Below are positions 51,646-62,257 of a DNA stretch of 64,000 bases, one piece after another (the stretch's first letter is position 1; every line of letters starts with the position of its first letter). Under the pieces are notes generated by a model. That model worked only from the letters and a program-made list of their open reading frames with translations. It did no database searches and had not been told where the DNA came from. A program made the translations under genes and the position numbers. Source of the DNA: Georhizobium profundi (GTDB lineage Bacteria; Pseudomonadota; Alphaproteobacteria; Rhizobiales; Rhizobiaceae); assembly GCF_003952725.1 (NCBI RefSeq), contig NZ_CP032509.1, positions 3,186,001 through 3,250,000 on the forward strand, read 5' to 3'.

Positions 51646-54600
51646 CTAGGGCGTCCCTGCCTGACGATTCTCGATGTGCTTCTGGGCCAGCGAACCGACA
51701 AGCCCCGCACCTTCCGGTGCCGGCTGCTCCTCGGCATCATCCGCGCCAGCGGCCTTTTGCACCCGATCATAGAGTTTGACCGCGATATCGCCGACCGTCG
51801 TCGTGTCCGACACGCCGCTCAGCGGCATCTCGAAACCCGTGCGCTTCTGGAAGCCCAATCCCACCTCGATCGCCATCAGACTATCGAGACCGATTTCCTT
51901 CAAGACACGGTTGCGTGAGATGCTGTCGATCGGAATGCGCAGGATGCCCGCGATCTCGCCAGCGATCAGATCGTAAAGGATCTGCTGGGCGTCATCGGAG
52001 GACTTGCCGGCGATCATCGCCACGAGATCGATCTCGCCACCATCGGCCGCCAGCGCCGACTGATCGACGGAACGCAGCACCGTTTCGAAAAGCGGCGTTT
52101 TCGACAGGGCAAGGTTGTGCGCGGTTGCCCAGTCGATCTGCGAGATCATCACGGCAGCCGCATCGACCGTCCCCGGGTCCTGCGCGACGTAGTTGGCAAC
52201 GAGTTCCAGGGCTTCGTGCGACGCAAGCGCGCTGTCACCGATGCGCTTGGCGAGCAATTCGCCGACCGCCTCGTTCTTCGACAGGAAGCCCACATCGCCG
52301 ATCGCGCCGAAGCCGATCGCCAGCGCCGGCAAGCTTTCCGCGCGTCGGGCGCGAGCGAGCCCTTCGAGGAAGCCGTTGGCTGCCACGTAGTTCGCCTGGC
52401 CGGGATTGCCGATCAGCGTCGTTGCCGACGAGAAGAGGATGAAATGATCGAGATCGTCGACCCGCGTCAGCCGGTCGAGGTTGGAGGCACCCAGTGCCTT
52501 AACCTCGATCACCGGGCGGTTGCGGCTGGGCGTCAGGTTCGAAATCAACGCGTCGTCCAGAACCATGGCGGCATGGACAACCGTTTTCAAAGGTGCGTCG
52601 CGACGCAGGCGCTGCAACAGATGATCGACCTGCGCCTCATCGGTGACGTCGCATGCATGGACGCTCGCCGTGACGCCCTTTTCGGCCCAGGCGGCGATGG
52701 CCGCTTCCGTTTCCTGATCCGCACGACCGCCACGCGAGCAGAGCGCGATCTTCTTGGCGCCCATGTCGACCAGCCACGAGGCTGCCGCAAGGCCAAAGCC
52801 GCCGATGCCGCCGACGACCAGATGGATGCCGCGCGGATCGACCGACATCTTGGCACCGGATGCCCGGCGCACTTCGTCGACGCCCGATGCGGGCGGCGTG
52901 ATGACGATCTTGCCGATGTGGCCGGAGCCCTGCATGAGGCGGAACGCACCGCGGATCTCATCGAAAGCGAACTGCCGGTAGGGCAGCGCGGTGAAATCGC
53001 CGCGTGCGAAGAACACTGAGAGATCTTTGAACAGCCGCCGCGTCAGCTCGGGCTTCGCCACCAGCAGCTGGTCGGCATCGATCCCGAAATAGCTGACATT
53101 GCGACGGAAAGGCCGCAGCCCGATCTTGCTGTCGGCATAGTAGTCGCGCTTGCCGAGCTCCAGGAAACGGCCGAACGGCCTCACGAGGCCAATGGAGAGT
53201 TCCATCGCGTCGCCGAAGAGCGAGTTGAGGACGACGTCGACGCCTTCACCACCGGTCGCCTCAAGCACTTCGTCGACAAAGTTCAGCGACCGGGAGTCGA
53301 ATACGGCATCGACGCCCAGCATTTCCAGATATCGGCGCTTTTCGACCGTGCCGGCGGTTGCGAACACGCGCGCGCCCTGCTGTTTGGCGACCTGCAGGGC
53401 AGCAAGGCCCACGCCGCCGGCTCCGCCATGGATCAGCACGGTTTCGCCTGGCTGCAGACGGCCAAGCTCGACAAGGCTGTAATAGGCCGTCAGGAACGCC
53501 ACCGGCAGCGTCGCTCCCGAGACGATGTCGATCTCGGGTGGCAGGGGTGCAACGCCGGCGGCATCGACCACCATCTGCGTCGAGAACGCAGCCGGGCCGA
53601 TGGCCATCACCGCATCTCCAGGCGCGAAGCCTTCAACTTCAGCCCCTACGGCAGCAATGCGGCCGGAGCACTCCATGCCGATCGTGGCGCCGGCAAAGCC
53701 GTCTTCGAGCGCCTCTTCCGGCAAGAGACCCATGCCCCACATGACGTCTCGGAAATTGAGGCCGGTTGCGGCGACGTCGACGACGACTTCACGCGGTCCG
53801 GGGATCTTCTCGTGCGCGACCTCTTCCCAAACGATGCTGCCGAGCTGCGAAGCAACCAGCTGACGGATCGTTGCACCAGCGAAAGAGCGGGTGCGGGAGA
53901 CGTCGGACGTCACCGGGCCCTGTACGGCGCGCAGGCGGCTGAAGGCACCCGTGGTCGCGTCCAGAACAAACTCGCGATCCTGGCCTTTGCCATCAAGCTT
54001 CGATGTGATCGACTCTGCCAGCGCGTCGTCGATTTTGGCGCCGTCGGTATCGAAACTGGTCACGTCGATGAAGCTGTATTCGTTCTTCAGAACGCGCAGG
54101 AAGGTCCAGATGCCGCTATTGGATGCGGAGAACGCATCCTGGCCAGACTTACCACCGGGCGCACCGCCCGGCATGACGACAGCGAGACGCGGCGCGGGCG
54201 TGATCCCCTCGCCGCCCAGCCGTGCAAAAGCTTCGGCCACAGCGCTCAGATAAGTGGTGTGACGAAGAAGCGTCTCGGATCCCGCCTCGGTGATTTCTTT
54301 CGAGCAGAGATAGAGAAGCGCTCTGCCCTGTTCGACGGCAGCGGTCACGGCTTGATCAACCAGCGCGATGTCATCGTCCAGCTCGCCCGTCAGCACATGG
54401 AGCGAGCCCGAGCCGAAAGACCGCGCTGCCTCTTTTGCTTCTGCGCCCGCCACGATGATCGGGGCGCCTGCATCAGCAGCCGGTACCGAGGCCATGGCGT
54501 CTGCGGCATCGGAGACTTGACCCTGAACCGCCAGAACGGGCCCTGAACCAGGCTGCAGCGTTTCGACTTGCGCACTGGGCAGGCCCGCAAGCTTGAACAG

Positions 54601-57600
54601 CCGCTGCCAGTCTTCGCTTCCACCGTAGCGGCCGACCGGGAACAGCGGGTCCTGGCTGCCGGCGAACCAATCGTCGCTCAGACCGAAGACGAAATCGACC
54701 AGCGCGTGCGGTGCGTCGCTCATGAACAGCAGACGCGCGTCTTGGCGCAGCGCGGATTTCAGCCGCTGTCGGTACTCGGCGCTGTTCTCCAGCAGGCCGT
54801 ACAGCGCGTTCGACGCGCTGACCACGATGTCGAAGCCGGCATCGGACGCGAGCGCCTGCGGCTCGATCACGTCGACGCGCGGCTCCTTCTCGAACTCGAT
54901 TTCCAGGCGGCGACGGGCGCCATCGCGGCCTTCGGCTACCACCAGGCTGCCACCATGGCGACGAACGAGATCGGCCATGCGGCGGCTAAGCGCGGTGGAA
55001 ACACTTTCCAGTTCCAGCACGCACAACTGACCGGAGGGACGCGTCGTTGCGGCTTCCAGCGATGCCGCCAGGGCGTCGATCAATGCAGCTGAGCGGAACT
55101 GGGCGCCGCCACCATGCATGTCGTAGTGCGACCGGGTGGCTTCTGCGATGAAGCTGCCATTGAGTTCGGCGATGTCGGCGCCGGCAGCGAGGCTGTCCAG
55201 CCGGTAGATGGTTTCGCGATAGGCGTCGTTGACCAGAACGGCTTCGACCGCGCGGGCCGGATCGCCTCTGACGACATCGGCCAGGATCTGGTCGAGTGGC
55301 GGCAATTCGCAATCGGGCTCGATCACCCAGCCGCGCTCGGAATTGCGGGCGAGATCGGCCTGCTCGAGAATGAACAGGCAATAGGCCAGATGGCTGCGCA
55401 GCCCGGCGTTTTCGGGCAGGCTATGCGGCATGACCAGATGGCGCGGATCGGCAAGCCGAACGGCAATATCATGACACGCGCGATAGATCGCAGCCTTCAG
55501 CATGATGGTCGTGTCGTTCTCGCCGATCGTGACGGCTGCCGGTGCGAGCGTGCCGACACGATCGTTGGCGAGTGGACCCGCAACGATGGCGGGCAGCGCC
55601 TGGTAGTGGAACGAGGTGTCGTAAAGGGTGCGATGCTGGCGCAGATAGGTGCGGCGGAACCGGCAGTCGGATGCATCCGCGATGGCGTTGCCGGCTTTAT
55701 CGAAGAATGTGAAGGAGGCGCGGATCGAGTGTTCCGATACACGGTCGATGTCGATGCGCGCCCCAGCCAGCTCGGCATCGGGCTTCAGCAGACGGATACG
55801 GCCGAAACGGACCGGGATGTAGGGTGCGCCGCCGAGAGCGCCGGTATATTCGCCGAACAGCGCCACGAGACCGTGGAAAGCCGCATCGACGGAAACCGGG
55901 TTAAGCCCGTAGCTGACATAGCGATGGGCAGGCTTCGCCGCAGCCACCAGGGTCGCAACGATGACGTTGCCCTCGAAGAGCTCGGCTCGCTTCATGAGCT
56001 GGAAGCTCGGACCGTAATCGAGGCCAAAGCGTTTTGCGGTCTTGTAGGCGTCAGCCGCCGTAAAGGTGCGCAGCGGACTGCCTTTTGGCCTTTGCGTTGC
56101 CGTCTTGATCGCACCGTCGCGCAGCGCCCGGCCGCGGGCGACCGCATGCAGCGTCCAGTCGTCATCGCTCAGACGTTCGCGCGAGCGTATTTCGATATCA
56201 CCGGTTTCCGGCGAGATCACGGTGGAAAGCTCGGTCAGCGTCGTCGCCTGCAGTTCCAGCGGCCGCATGATTTCGAGATTGGTGACCTCGACCGTATCGG
56301 TCGCATGGTACTGGCGCAGTGCGCTCAGCGCGATCTCGATAAAGCCGCTACCCGGCAGGATAGGCTTGCCGTCGACCACGTGCTCGGCAAGGTCGGGGAA
56401 GAGATGCCGGTCGACATGGTTCTTCCAATGGCCGCTCAGCGGATCGACGCGCCAGCCGGCAAGCGTGTAGGGCTCGTCGACATCGCGGCCGTAAAGGGCA
56501 ACCGCATCGCTTGTCCGGGCAGGTTTGACGATCGCCTTCTCGAACGGCAAGGACGGCAGTCGCACGAATGCGTTGCGCTCGCCAAGACATGCTTTCGCGT
56601 CGAAGGCAGCGCCATGGGCGATGGCGCGCGACAGCGAGCGTCCGACCGGATCGCCATTCTGGCCGATCGGCTCCTTGGCGAGCGTCGCGATGGCAACACC
56701 GGGGATGCCGCGCGCCTTGACGGCATCGCGCAGATAGGCCGCAAGAACCGGGCGCGGGCCGATCTCGATGAAGACCGTGCAACCCTGCTCGATGGCGGCT
56801 TCCACGCCCGACTGGAACAGCACCGGCTCGCGCACATTGCGCCACCAATAGGAGCTGTCGAGCGCCTTGCCATCGAGCTTGGCGCCGGTGACGGTCGAGA
56901 TGAAATCCACCTCCGTCGGCCGAAGCGAAATCTGCGTCAGATCGGCGAGGAACGCCTCCTGCGCCATGTCGATCATTGGGTGGTGGAAGGGATAATTGAT
57001 GTCGAGAACCGATGCCGGGATCTTGCGCGCACGCGCAGCGTCGCGGAACGCTTCGATCTCGTCTGCCGGGCCGGTCATGGTGACCGAGTTCTGGGCATTG
57101 AAAGCACCGACGCACAGGGCATCCAGGCCTTCGGCCTTAGCAAGATCCATCGCGTCATTCGCCGACAGCATGACGGCCGCCATCTTCCCGAAACCGGCAA
57201 GGCGATCCTGATGAAACGAGCGCTTGGCGACGATCGAAACGGCATCGACGAGCTGAATGGCGCCGGAGGCATAGGCAGCCGCAACTTCGCCGACCGAGTG
57301 GCCAAGAACTGCGGACGGCTTGACGCCAAGCTTGACCAGCGTATCGGCAAGCGCCGCCTGAACGGCAAACAGCAGGGGCTGTGCAATCTTGGTATCAGCA
57401 AGCCTTGCGCCAAGATCTTCGGCGAAGAGCAGGTCTGAGAGAACAACATCGGCATGCAACTGGAAAAGCGCGCTGATTGCCGTGAAGCGTTGCCGGAAAT
57501 GGATGTTCTGCTTGAAGGCGTCGATCCCCATGCCGGCCCATTGCGAGCCGTTGCCGGAGAACACGAATGCGACCTTGCCCTCGGCCAGCGGCGCATCCGC

Positions 57601-59139
57601 CACTTCGGCGGCACCAGGCCGATCGTTCAGATATTCGTCGATGGCATGGACGATGGCGTCGGGCTCGCTCGTGTTGACGACGAAACGGCTCTTCAGCATC
57701 GTGCGGTTCGCGCCGGCGGCAGCGGCGACGTTCTGCCGCTGCGTCTTGCTGCCCTTGGACAGCATGTCCCGGTAGGAGCTCAGGAGGTTGTCGAGGCTGG
57801 ATGTCGTCTGTGCAGATGCCACGAAGACGCCCCTGCCCGGTACAGCGTCCGGCCGCGGCTGGTCGTTCGCCGGATCGGAGATGACGATGTGGGCATTGGC
57901 GCCACCAAACCCGAAAGAATTGACCCCGGCGTAACGCCGACGTGTGCTTTTCAAAAGCTCGATCGGTTCGGACGCGACGCGGACATTCAACGCATCGAAA
58001 TCGATATTTTCATTCGGCACTTCGAAATGCAGTGATGCCGGCACGTAGTTGTGCTCGAGCGCGAGCACCGCCTTCATGAGGCCGAGCACACCCGATGCCG
58101 GCTCCGTATGGCCGATATTCGACTTGATCGAACCGACGGGAAGCGGAGCACTGCGCTTCTGGCCGATTTCCGTGCCGATGGACCACAGCTCAGCCGGATC
58201 GCCGACCTTGGTGCCGGTCCCGTGCCCCTCGACGAAGGCCAGCTGGCCGACATCGACGCCGTTCTCGCCATAGATCGAGCGCAGCAGCGCCGCCTGCGAG
58301 TTACGCGACGGCAGAGAGATGCCGTTGGTGCGACCGGCGGAATTCGTAGCGGATGCAACGATCGTCGCGTAGCTGCGGTCACGCTCCTTGATCGCCCGAT
58401 CGGTGCGACGCAGCACGAAGACCGCTCCACCCTCGGAGCGAACATAACCGATACCGCGGTCGTCATAGGCGCGGCACAGCCCATCGGGCGAGAGCATGCG
58501 CGCCTGGGCAAAGCCGACGAAGGGCAAAGGATGGGCAAGAATGCTGACGCCGCCAACGATGGCGGTATCGATCACACCGGCTTCCAGCGACTTCACCGCC
58601 TGATCGAGCGCAATCAGAGAGGACGAGCAAGCGGTATCAACGGTGAGGCTCGGCCCGCGCAGGCCGAAGATATGAGAGACGCGGTTAGAGACGACCGAGA
58701 GCGTGTTGCCGCTCATGAAATACGGACCGCCGGCGGCCGGATCTTCGGACAGAAGATTGGCGTGGTCGAGGCTGGATGCCCCTACATAGACGCCGATGTT
58801 CTCTCCGCGGATCGATGCGTGGTCGATGCTCGCATCTTCCAGAGCGCGCCATGCCAGTTCCAGAACAAGCCGCTGCTGCGGGTCGAGATGCATTGCCTCG
58901 CGCTGCGACATGCCGAAGACGTTGGCGTCGAACGCATAGAGGTCGCCGATCACGCCGGCCGCAAAAGTATAGGTCTTTCCAGCAGTTCCGATCTGCGGAT
59001 GCCAGTAGCGAGCATGATCCCAACGGTCGTGCGGAATCTCCGTCACCGTGCAGCGCCGGTTCTTCAGAAGATCGAACAGCTCTTCCGGGTTGCCCGCTCC
59101 AGGAACGACACAAGCGCGGCCAATTATTTCTACTGTCAT
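51646..59139 (-). CDS. rkpA: Multidomain fatty-acid/polyketide synthase, RkpA-like
   Basis: 2497 residues, a single fully reducing module. Ketosynthase with Cys171, His306, His344; acyltransferase with Ser615 (GHSVGE); dehydratase with His920 (HVVDGKPILP) and Asp1085; a degenerate methyltransferase-like region (about 1290-1520); enoylreductase (GGAGGVG near 1904); ketoreductase (GGIGGFG near 2110); acyl carrier domain with pantetheine Ser2420 (GLDSLMAIE). No thioesterase. Size and domain order match Sinorhizobium RkpA, which makes a lipid needed for K-antigen capsule. The product is expected to be a saturated chain, passed to RkpG. Confidence 0.9.
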   Translation of the reverse strand: MTVEIIGRACVVPGAGNPEELFDLLKNRRCTVTEIPHDRWDHARYWHPQIGTAGKTYTFAAGVIGDLYAFDANVFGMSQREAMHLDPQQRLVLELAWRALEDASIDHASIRGENIGVYVGASSLDHANLLSEDPAAGGPYFMSGNTLSVVSNRVSHIFGLRGPSLTVDTACSSSLIALDQAVKSLEAGVIDTAIVGGVSILAHPLPFVGFAQARMLSPDGLCRAYDDRGIGYVRSEGGAVFVLRRTDRAIKERDRSYATIVASATNSAGRTNGISLPSRNSQAALLRSIYGENGVDVGQLAFVEGHGTGTKVGDPAELWSIGTEIGQKRSAPLPVGSIKSNIGHTEPASGVLGLMKAVLALEHNYVPASLHFEVPNENIDFDALNVRVASEPIELLKSTRRRYAGVNSFGFGGANAHIVISDPANDQPRPDAVPGRGVFVASAQTTSSLDNLLSSYRDMLSKGSKTQRQNVAAAAGANRTMLKSRFVVNTSEPDAIVHAIDEYLNDRPGAAEVADAPLAEGKVAFVFSGNGSQWAGMGIDAFKQNIHFRQRFTAISALFQLHADVVLSDLLFAEDLGARLADTKIAQPLLFAVQAALADTLVKLGVKPSAVLGHSVGEVAAAYASGAIQLVDAVSIVAKRSFHQDRLAGFGKMAAVMLSANDAMDLAKAEGLDALCVGAFNAQNSVTMTGPADEIEAFRDAARARKIPASVLDINYPFHHPMIDMAQEAFLADLTQISLRPTEVDFISTVTGAKLDGKALDSSYWWRNVREPVLFQSGVEAAIEQGCTVFIEIGPRPVLAAYLRDAVKARGIPGVAIATLAKEPIGQNGDPVGRSLSRAIAHGAAFDAKACLGERNAFVRLPSLPFEKAIVKPARTSDAVALYGRDVDEPYTLAGWRVDPLSGHWKNHVDRHLFPDLAEHVVDGKPILPGSGFIEIALSALRQYHATDTVEVTNLEIMRPLELQATTLTELSTVISPETGDIEIRSRERLSDDDWTLHAVARGRALRDGAIKTATQRPKGSPLRTFTAADAYKTAKRFGLDYGPSFQLMKRAELFEGNVIVATLVAAAKPAHRYVSYGLNPVSVDAAFHGLVALFGEYTGALGGAPYIPVRFGRIRLLKPDAELAGARIDIDRVSEHSIRASFTFFDKAGNAIADASDCRFRRTYLRQHRTLYDTSFHYQALPAIVAGPLANDRVGTLAPAAVTIGENDTTIMLKAAIYRACHDIAVRLADPRHLVMPHSLPENAGLRSHLAYCLFILEQADLARNSERGWVIEPDCELPPLDQILADVVRGDPARAVEAVLVNDAYRETIYRLDSLAAGADIAELNGSFIAEATRSHYDMHGGGAQFRSAALIDALAASLEAATTRPSGQLCVLELESVSTALSRRMADLVRRHGGSLVVAEGRDGARRRLEIEFEKEPRVDVIEPQALASDAGFDIVVSASNALYGLLENSAEYRQRLKSALRQDARLLFMSDAPHALVDFVFGLSDDWFAGSQDPLFPVGRYGGSEDWQRLFKLAGLPSAQVETLQPGSGPVLAVQGQVSDAADAMASVPAADAGAPIIVAGAEAKEAARSFGSGSLHVLTGELDDDIALVDQAVTAAVEQGRALLYLCSKEITEAGSETLLRHTTYLSAVAEAFARLGGEGITPAPRLAVVMPGGAPGGKSGQDAFSASNSGIWTFLRVLKNEYSFIDVTSFDTDGAKIDDALAESITSKLDGKGQDREFVLDATTGAFSRLRAVQGPVTSDVSRTRSFAGATIRQLVASQLGSIVWEEVAHEKIPGPREVVVDVAATGLNFRDVMWGMGLLPEEALEDGFAGATIGMECSGRIAAVGAEVEGFAPGDAVMAIGPAAFSTQMVVDAAGVAPLPPEIDIVSGATLPVAFLTAYYSLVELGRLQPGETVLIHGGAGGVGLAALQVAKQQGARVFATAGTVEKRRYLEMLGVDAVFDSRSLNFVDEVLEATGGEGVDVVLNSLFGDAMELSIGLVRPFGRFLELGKRDYYADSKIGLRPFRRNVSYFGIDADQLLVAKPELTRRLFKDLSVFFARGDFTALPYRQFAFDEIRGAFRLMQGSGHIGKIVITPPASGVDEVRRASGAKMSVDPRGIHLVVGGIGGFGLAAASWLVDMGAKKIALCSRGGRADQETEAAIAAWAEKGVTASVHACDVTDEAQVDHLLQRLRRDAPLKTVVHAAMVLDDALISNLTPSRNRPVIEVKALGASNLDRLTRVDDLDHFILFSSATTLIGNPGQANYVAANGFLEGLARARRAESLPALAIGFGAIGDVGFLSKNEAVGELLAKRIGDSALASHEALELVANYVAQDPGTVDAAAVMISQIDWATAHNLALSKTPLFETVLRSVDQSALAADGGEIDLVAMIAGKSSDDAQQILYDLIAGEIAGILRIPIDSISRNRVLKEIGLDSLMAIEVGLGFQKRTGFEMPLSGVSDTTTVGDIAVKLYDRVQKAAGADDAEEQPAPEGAGLVGSLAQKHIENRQAGTP

Positions 59140-59717
59140 GTACCCGCACGCAGCATTGTGGAAGATAAGACTCCGTCAATGCCGTGAAGTCCCGGCCAAT
59201 GCAACCCTTGCAGCCGGCTCCGTCCACCACTGTGGCCGCTTGGCGCAGGAGGCGCCTGGGACAATTGAGAATGTGAGCACAGTTCGAAAATGGCGCGATT
59301 GCGGCGAAAGGATGCGACAAAATCCAGCATTCTGGTCATCCGCAGGTATCTCACCAGCCCGGTTGCATTGAGTATGCTCCGCGGAGGCACGCGTGTGGCG
59401 GGTAGGAGCCTCATGCCGCTCAACGGCCAGAGCGAACACGTCAGGTACACGTCATGCGTGTAGTGTCATATTTCTTAATTTTTGGCGGTCGTTCCACGGG
59501 CTGCGACATCACGCAACATGTGATGCATTCTTATGTATTGATCGGCTTCACTGCGGCCGAGCCGAGGTTTTACAGTCAGCATTGGCTAACGATTCCGGTT
59601 GACTTTGCCGTGCCAGGCCGTTTTTTCGCGACATCCGATAGCGGATCGCTTTACTGGAGTGCGTTAGCGCTTCGTAGGACCTTGAACGCCACACATCTCC
59701 AAGGATCGGACGGCTTC
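59140..59717. other. Divergent gap between rkpA and rfbA
   Basis: 578 bp with no recognisable gene. It must hold promoters for rkpA (minus) and the rhamnose operon (plus). The part at about 59450-59600 is clearly more AT-rich than its surroundings and includes a CATCAC/GTGATG inverted repeat at 59507-59525. A frame open through part of it into rfbA is not supported as coding. Confidence 0.55.
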
Positions 59718-60596
59718 ATGAAAGGCATCATCTTAGCAGGCGGCAGCGGGACGCGGCTGTATCCGGTGACGAGCGCGGTCTCCAAGCAGCTGCTGCCGGT
59801 CTATGACAAGCCGATGATCTATTATCCCATCTCGACGCTGATGCATGCGGGGATCCGGGATATCCTGATTATCTCGACACCGGAGGACACGCCGCGATTC
59901 GAGCAGATGTTGGGCGATGGCTCTCGCTGGGGGATCAGCTTTTCCTATGCGGTACAGCCTTCGCCCGATGGCCTGGCGCAGGCGTTCCTGATCGGGGCGG
60001 AGTTCCTCGATGGCAGCCCTTGTGCGCTGGTGCTCGGCGACAACATCTTCCATGGCGAGGATTTGCGCAGGCTGCTCGACAATGCGGCGTCGCGAGAGGC
60101 CGGAGCCAGCGTCTTTGCCTATCACGTTCAGGACCCGGAGCGGTACGGCGTCGTCGAGTTCGACCAGGACGGCAAGGTGCTGAGCCTGGAGGAGAAGCCG
60201 AAGCAGCCGAAGTCGAATTACGCTGTCACCGGGCTCTATTTTTACGATTCCACGGTTGTGGAAAAGGCAAAGCAACTGACACCGTCGCATCGCGGCGAGC
60301 TGGAGATCACCGATCTGAACCGGCTCTATCTCGACGAGGGCCTGCTCAACGTCGAGATCATGGGACGTGGCTATGCCTGGCTCGACACCGGCACCCATGA
60401 CAGCCTGCTCGATGCCGGCAACTTCATCGCCACGCTGGAGCATCGCCAGGGCCTGAAGATCGCCTGCCCCGAGGAGATCGCCTACCGCTCCGGCTGGATC
60501 GATGCGGATGAACTGAAGGCGCTTGCTGCCCCCTTGGCCAAGAACAATTACGGCCGCTACCTCATCCAGCTCCTCAGCGATCGGGTGCTTGCATGA
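59718..60596 (+). CDS. rfbA: Glucose-1-phosphate thymidylyltransferase
   Basis: First step of dTDP-L-rhamnose synthesis, 292 residues. Nucleotide-binding [13 protein letters not shown] and [15 protein letters not shown], sugar-binding VLGDNIFHG and [17 protein letters not shown] are intact. ATG 59718 begins the conserved N terminus. It is coupled to rfbC by ATGA. Confidence 0.97.
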   Translation: MKGIILAGGSGTRLYPVTSAVSKQLLPVYDKPMIYYPISTLMHAGIRDILIISTPEDTPRFEQMLGDGSRWGISFSYAVQPSPDGLAQAFLIGAEFLDGSPCALVLGDNIFHGEDLRRLLDNAASREAGASVFAYHVQDPERYGVVEFDQDGKVLSLEEKPKQPKSNYAVTGLYFYDSTVVEKAKQLTPSHRGELEITDLNRLYLDEGLLNVEIMGRGYAWLDTGTHDSLLDAGNFIATLEHRQGLKIACPEEIAYRSGWIDADELKALAAPLAKNNYGRYLIQLLSDRVLA

Positions 60597-61144
60597 AGTT
60601 CGAGGAACTTGCGCTTTCCGGCGTCTTCCTGATCGAGCCGAAGGTGTTCGGCGACGAACGCGGCTTCTTCATGGAAAGCTTCAACGCGGCCAGGTTCCGC
60701 GAGGGCACCGGTGCCGACGTCGCTTTCGTCCAGGACAACCATTCCCGTTCGTCCCGTGGCGTCTTGCGCGGCCTGCACTACCAGCTGCCACCGCATGCGC
60801 AGGGCAAGCTCGTGCGCGTCGTCTCGGGCGAGGTCTATGACGTCGCCGTCGATATCCGCCGCTCCTCTCCGACCTTCGGCCAGCATGTGGGCGCGGTGTT
60901 GTCGGCCGAGAACAAGCGGCAGCTGTGGATCCCGGCCGGTTTTGCCCATGGTTTCGTCACACTTTCCGACCATGCCGAGTTTCTCTACAAGACGACCGAC
61001 ACCTATGCGCCGGAATGCGAGGGTGCGATTGCCTGGAACGATCCGGAGCTTGGCATCGACTGGCACATCGAAGCGGATGTCATCCAAGTGTCGGAGAAGG
61101 ATGGCAAGGCTCCGCCTCTGAAGGATGCGAAGCACTTCGACTGA
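60593..61144 (+). CDS. rfbC: dTDP-4-dehydrorhamnose 3,5-epimerase
   Basis: Third enzyme of the rhamnose pathway, 183 residues. Cupin core with [20 protein letters not shown], carrying the catalytic His, and [14 protein letters not shown]. Starts inside the rfbA stop; rfbB follows after 60 bases. Confidence 0.97.
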   Translation: MKFEELALSGVFLIEPKVFGDERGFFMESFNAARFREGTGADVAFVQDNHSRSSRGVLRGLHYQLPPHAQGKLVRVVSGEVYDVAVDIRRSSPTFGQHVGAVLSAENKRQLWIPAGFAHGFVTLSDHAEFLYKTTDTYAPECEGAIAWNDPELGIDWHIEADVIQVSEKDGKAPPLKDAKHFD

Positions 61145-61204
61145 TTGACGGCAGGCGGCCCTTCTTCATCGGTTGGGTCGAGAGACGACAGGACAGCTTT
61201 TTCC

Positions 61205-62257
61205 ATGACCATTCTCGTCACCGGCGGTGCCGGTTTCATCGGCAGCAATTTCGTCCTCGACTGGCTGAAGACCAGCGACGAGCCCGTCATCAATCTCGAC
61301 AAGCTCACCTATGCCGGCAACATGGACAATCTGGCGTCGCTCAAGGGCAACCCGGCCCACCGCTTCGTCCAGGCCGATATCTGCGACGCCGATGCGCTGA
61401 AGAGTATCTTCGCCTCCGACGATATCCGCGCCGTCGTCCATTTTGCCGCCGAGAGCCATGTGGATCGCTCGATCCATGGCCCGGAAGCCTTTCTCGACAC
61501 CAACGTCACCGGCACCTTCCGCCTGCTCGAAGCCGCCCGCCATGCCTGGGGACCGAACGCTGCCTCAGACGGCCGCCGCTTCATCCATGTCTCGACCGAC
61601 GAGGTCTACGGCTCGCTCGACCCCGATGCGCCGGCGTTTTCCGAGACCAACACCTACGAGCCGAACAGCCCCTATTCGGCCTCCAAGGCGGCGGCGGATC
61701 ATTTTGCCCGCGCCTATCACCACACCTATGGGCTGCCGGTGATCATCACCAACTGCTCCAACAATTACGGCCCCTATCACTTCCCCGAGAAGCTGATCCC
61801 GCTCGTCATCCACCGGGCACTCAAGGGCGAGCCCCTGCCCGTCTATGGCGACGGCACGCAGATCCGCGACTGGCTCTATGTCGGCGACCACTGCTCGGCG
61901 ATCCGCCGGGTGCTCGAAGCCGGTCGGCTCGGCGAGAAATACAATATCGGCGGCTTCAACGAGAAGACCAACATCGAGGTGGTGCGCGCCATCTGCGCGC
62001 TTCTCGATGAGCGCCGCCCACGCTCAGACGGCCAGAATTACGCCAGCCAGATCACCCATGTCCGCGACCGGCCAGGCCACGACAAGCGCTACGCCATCGA
62101 CGCCGCCAAGATCGCCACCGAACTGAACTGGCAGCCCGCCGAGACCTTCGACACCGGCATCGCCCGCACAATCGACTGGTACCTTGCCAACCAAGGCTGG
62201 GTCGACCGCATCACATCAGGCGCCTACAAGAATTGGATGGAGAAGCAATACACATGA
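61205..62257 (+). CDS. rfbB: dTDP-glucose 4,6-dehydratase
   Basis: Second enzyme of the rhamnose pathway, 350 residues, short-chain dehydrogenase fold. NAD-binding TGGAGFIGSN, active-site HVSTDEVYGS and the Tyr-x3-Lys in PYSASKAAADH, plus NNYGPYHFPEKLIPL, are complete. Its stop overlaps the rfbD start. Confidence 0.97.
   Translation: MTILVTGGAGFIGSNFVLDWLKTSDEPVINLDKLTYAGNMDNLASLKGNPAHRFVQADICDADALKSIFASDDIRAVVHFAAESHVDRSIHGPEAFLDTNVTGTFRLLEAARHAWGPNAASDGRRFIHVSTDEVYGSLDPDAPAFSETNTYEPNSPYSASKAAADHFARAYHHTYGLPVIITNCSNNYGPYHFPEKLIPLVIHRALKGEPLPVYGDGTQIRDWLYVGDHCSAIRRVLEAGRLGEKYNIGGFNEKTNIEVVRAICALLDERRPRSDGQNYASQITHVRDRPGHDKRYAIDAAKIATELNWQPAETFDTGIARTIDWYLANQGWVDRITSGAYKNWMEKQYT

Noticed and set aside
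55114..57438. A 774-codon open frame opposite rkpA
   Set aside because: Antisense shadow of the synthase; composition is Arg/Gly-rich without motifs.
59454..59717. An 88-codon in-frame extension upstream of rfbA
   Set aside because: The conserved thymidylyltransferase N terminus begins at 59718; the extension has no family similarity and lies in an AT-rich promoter-like region.
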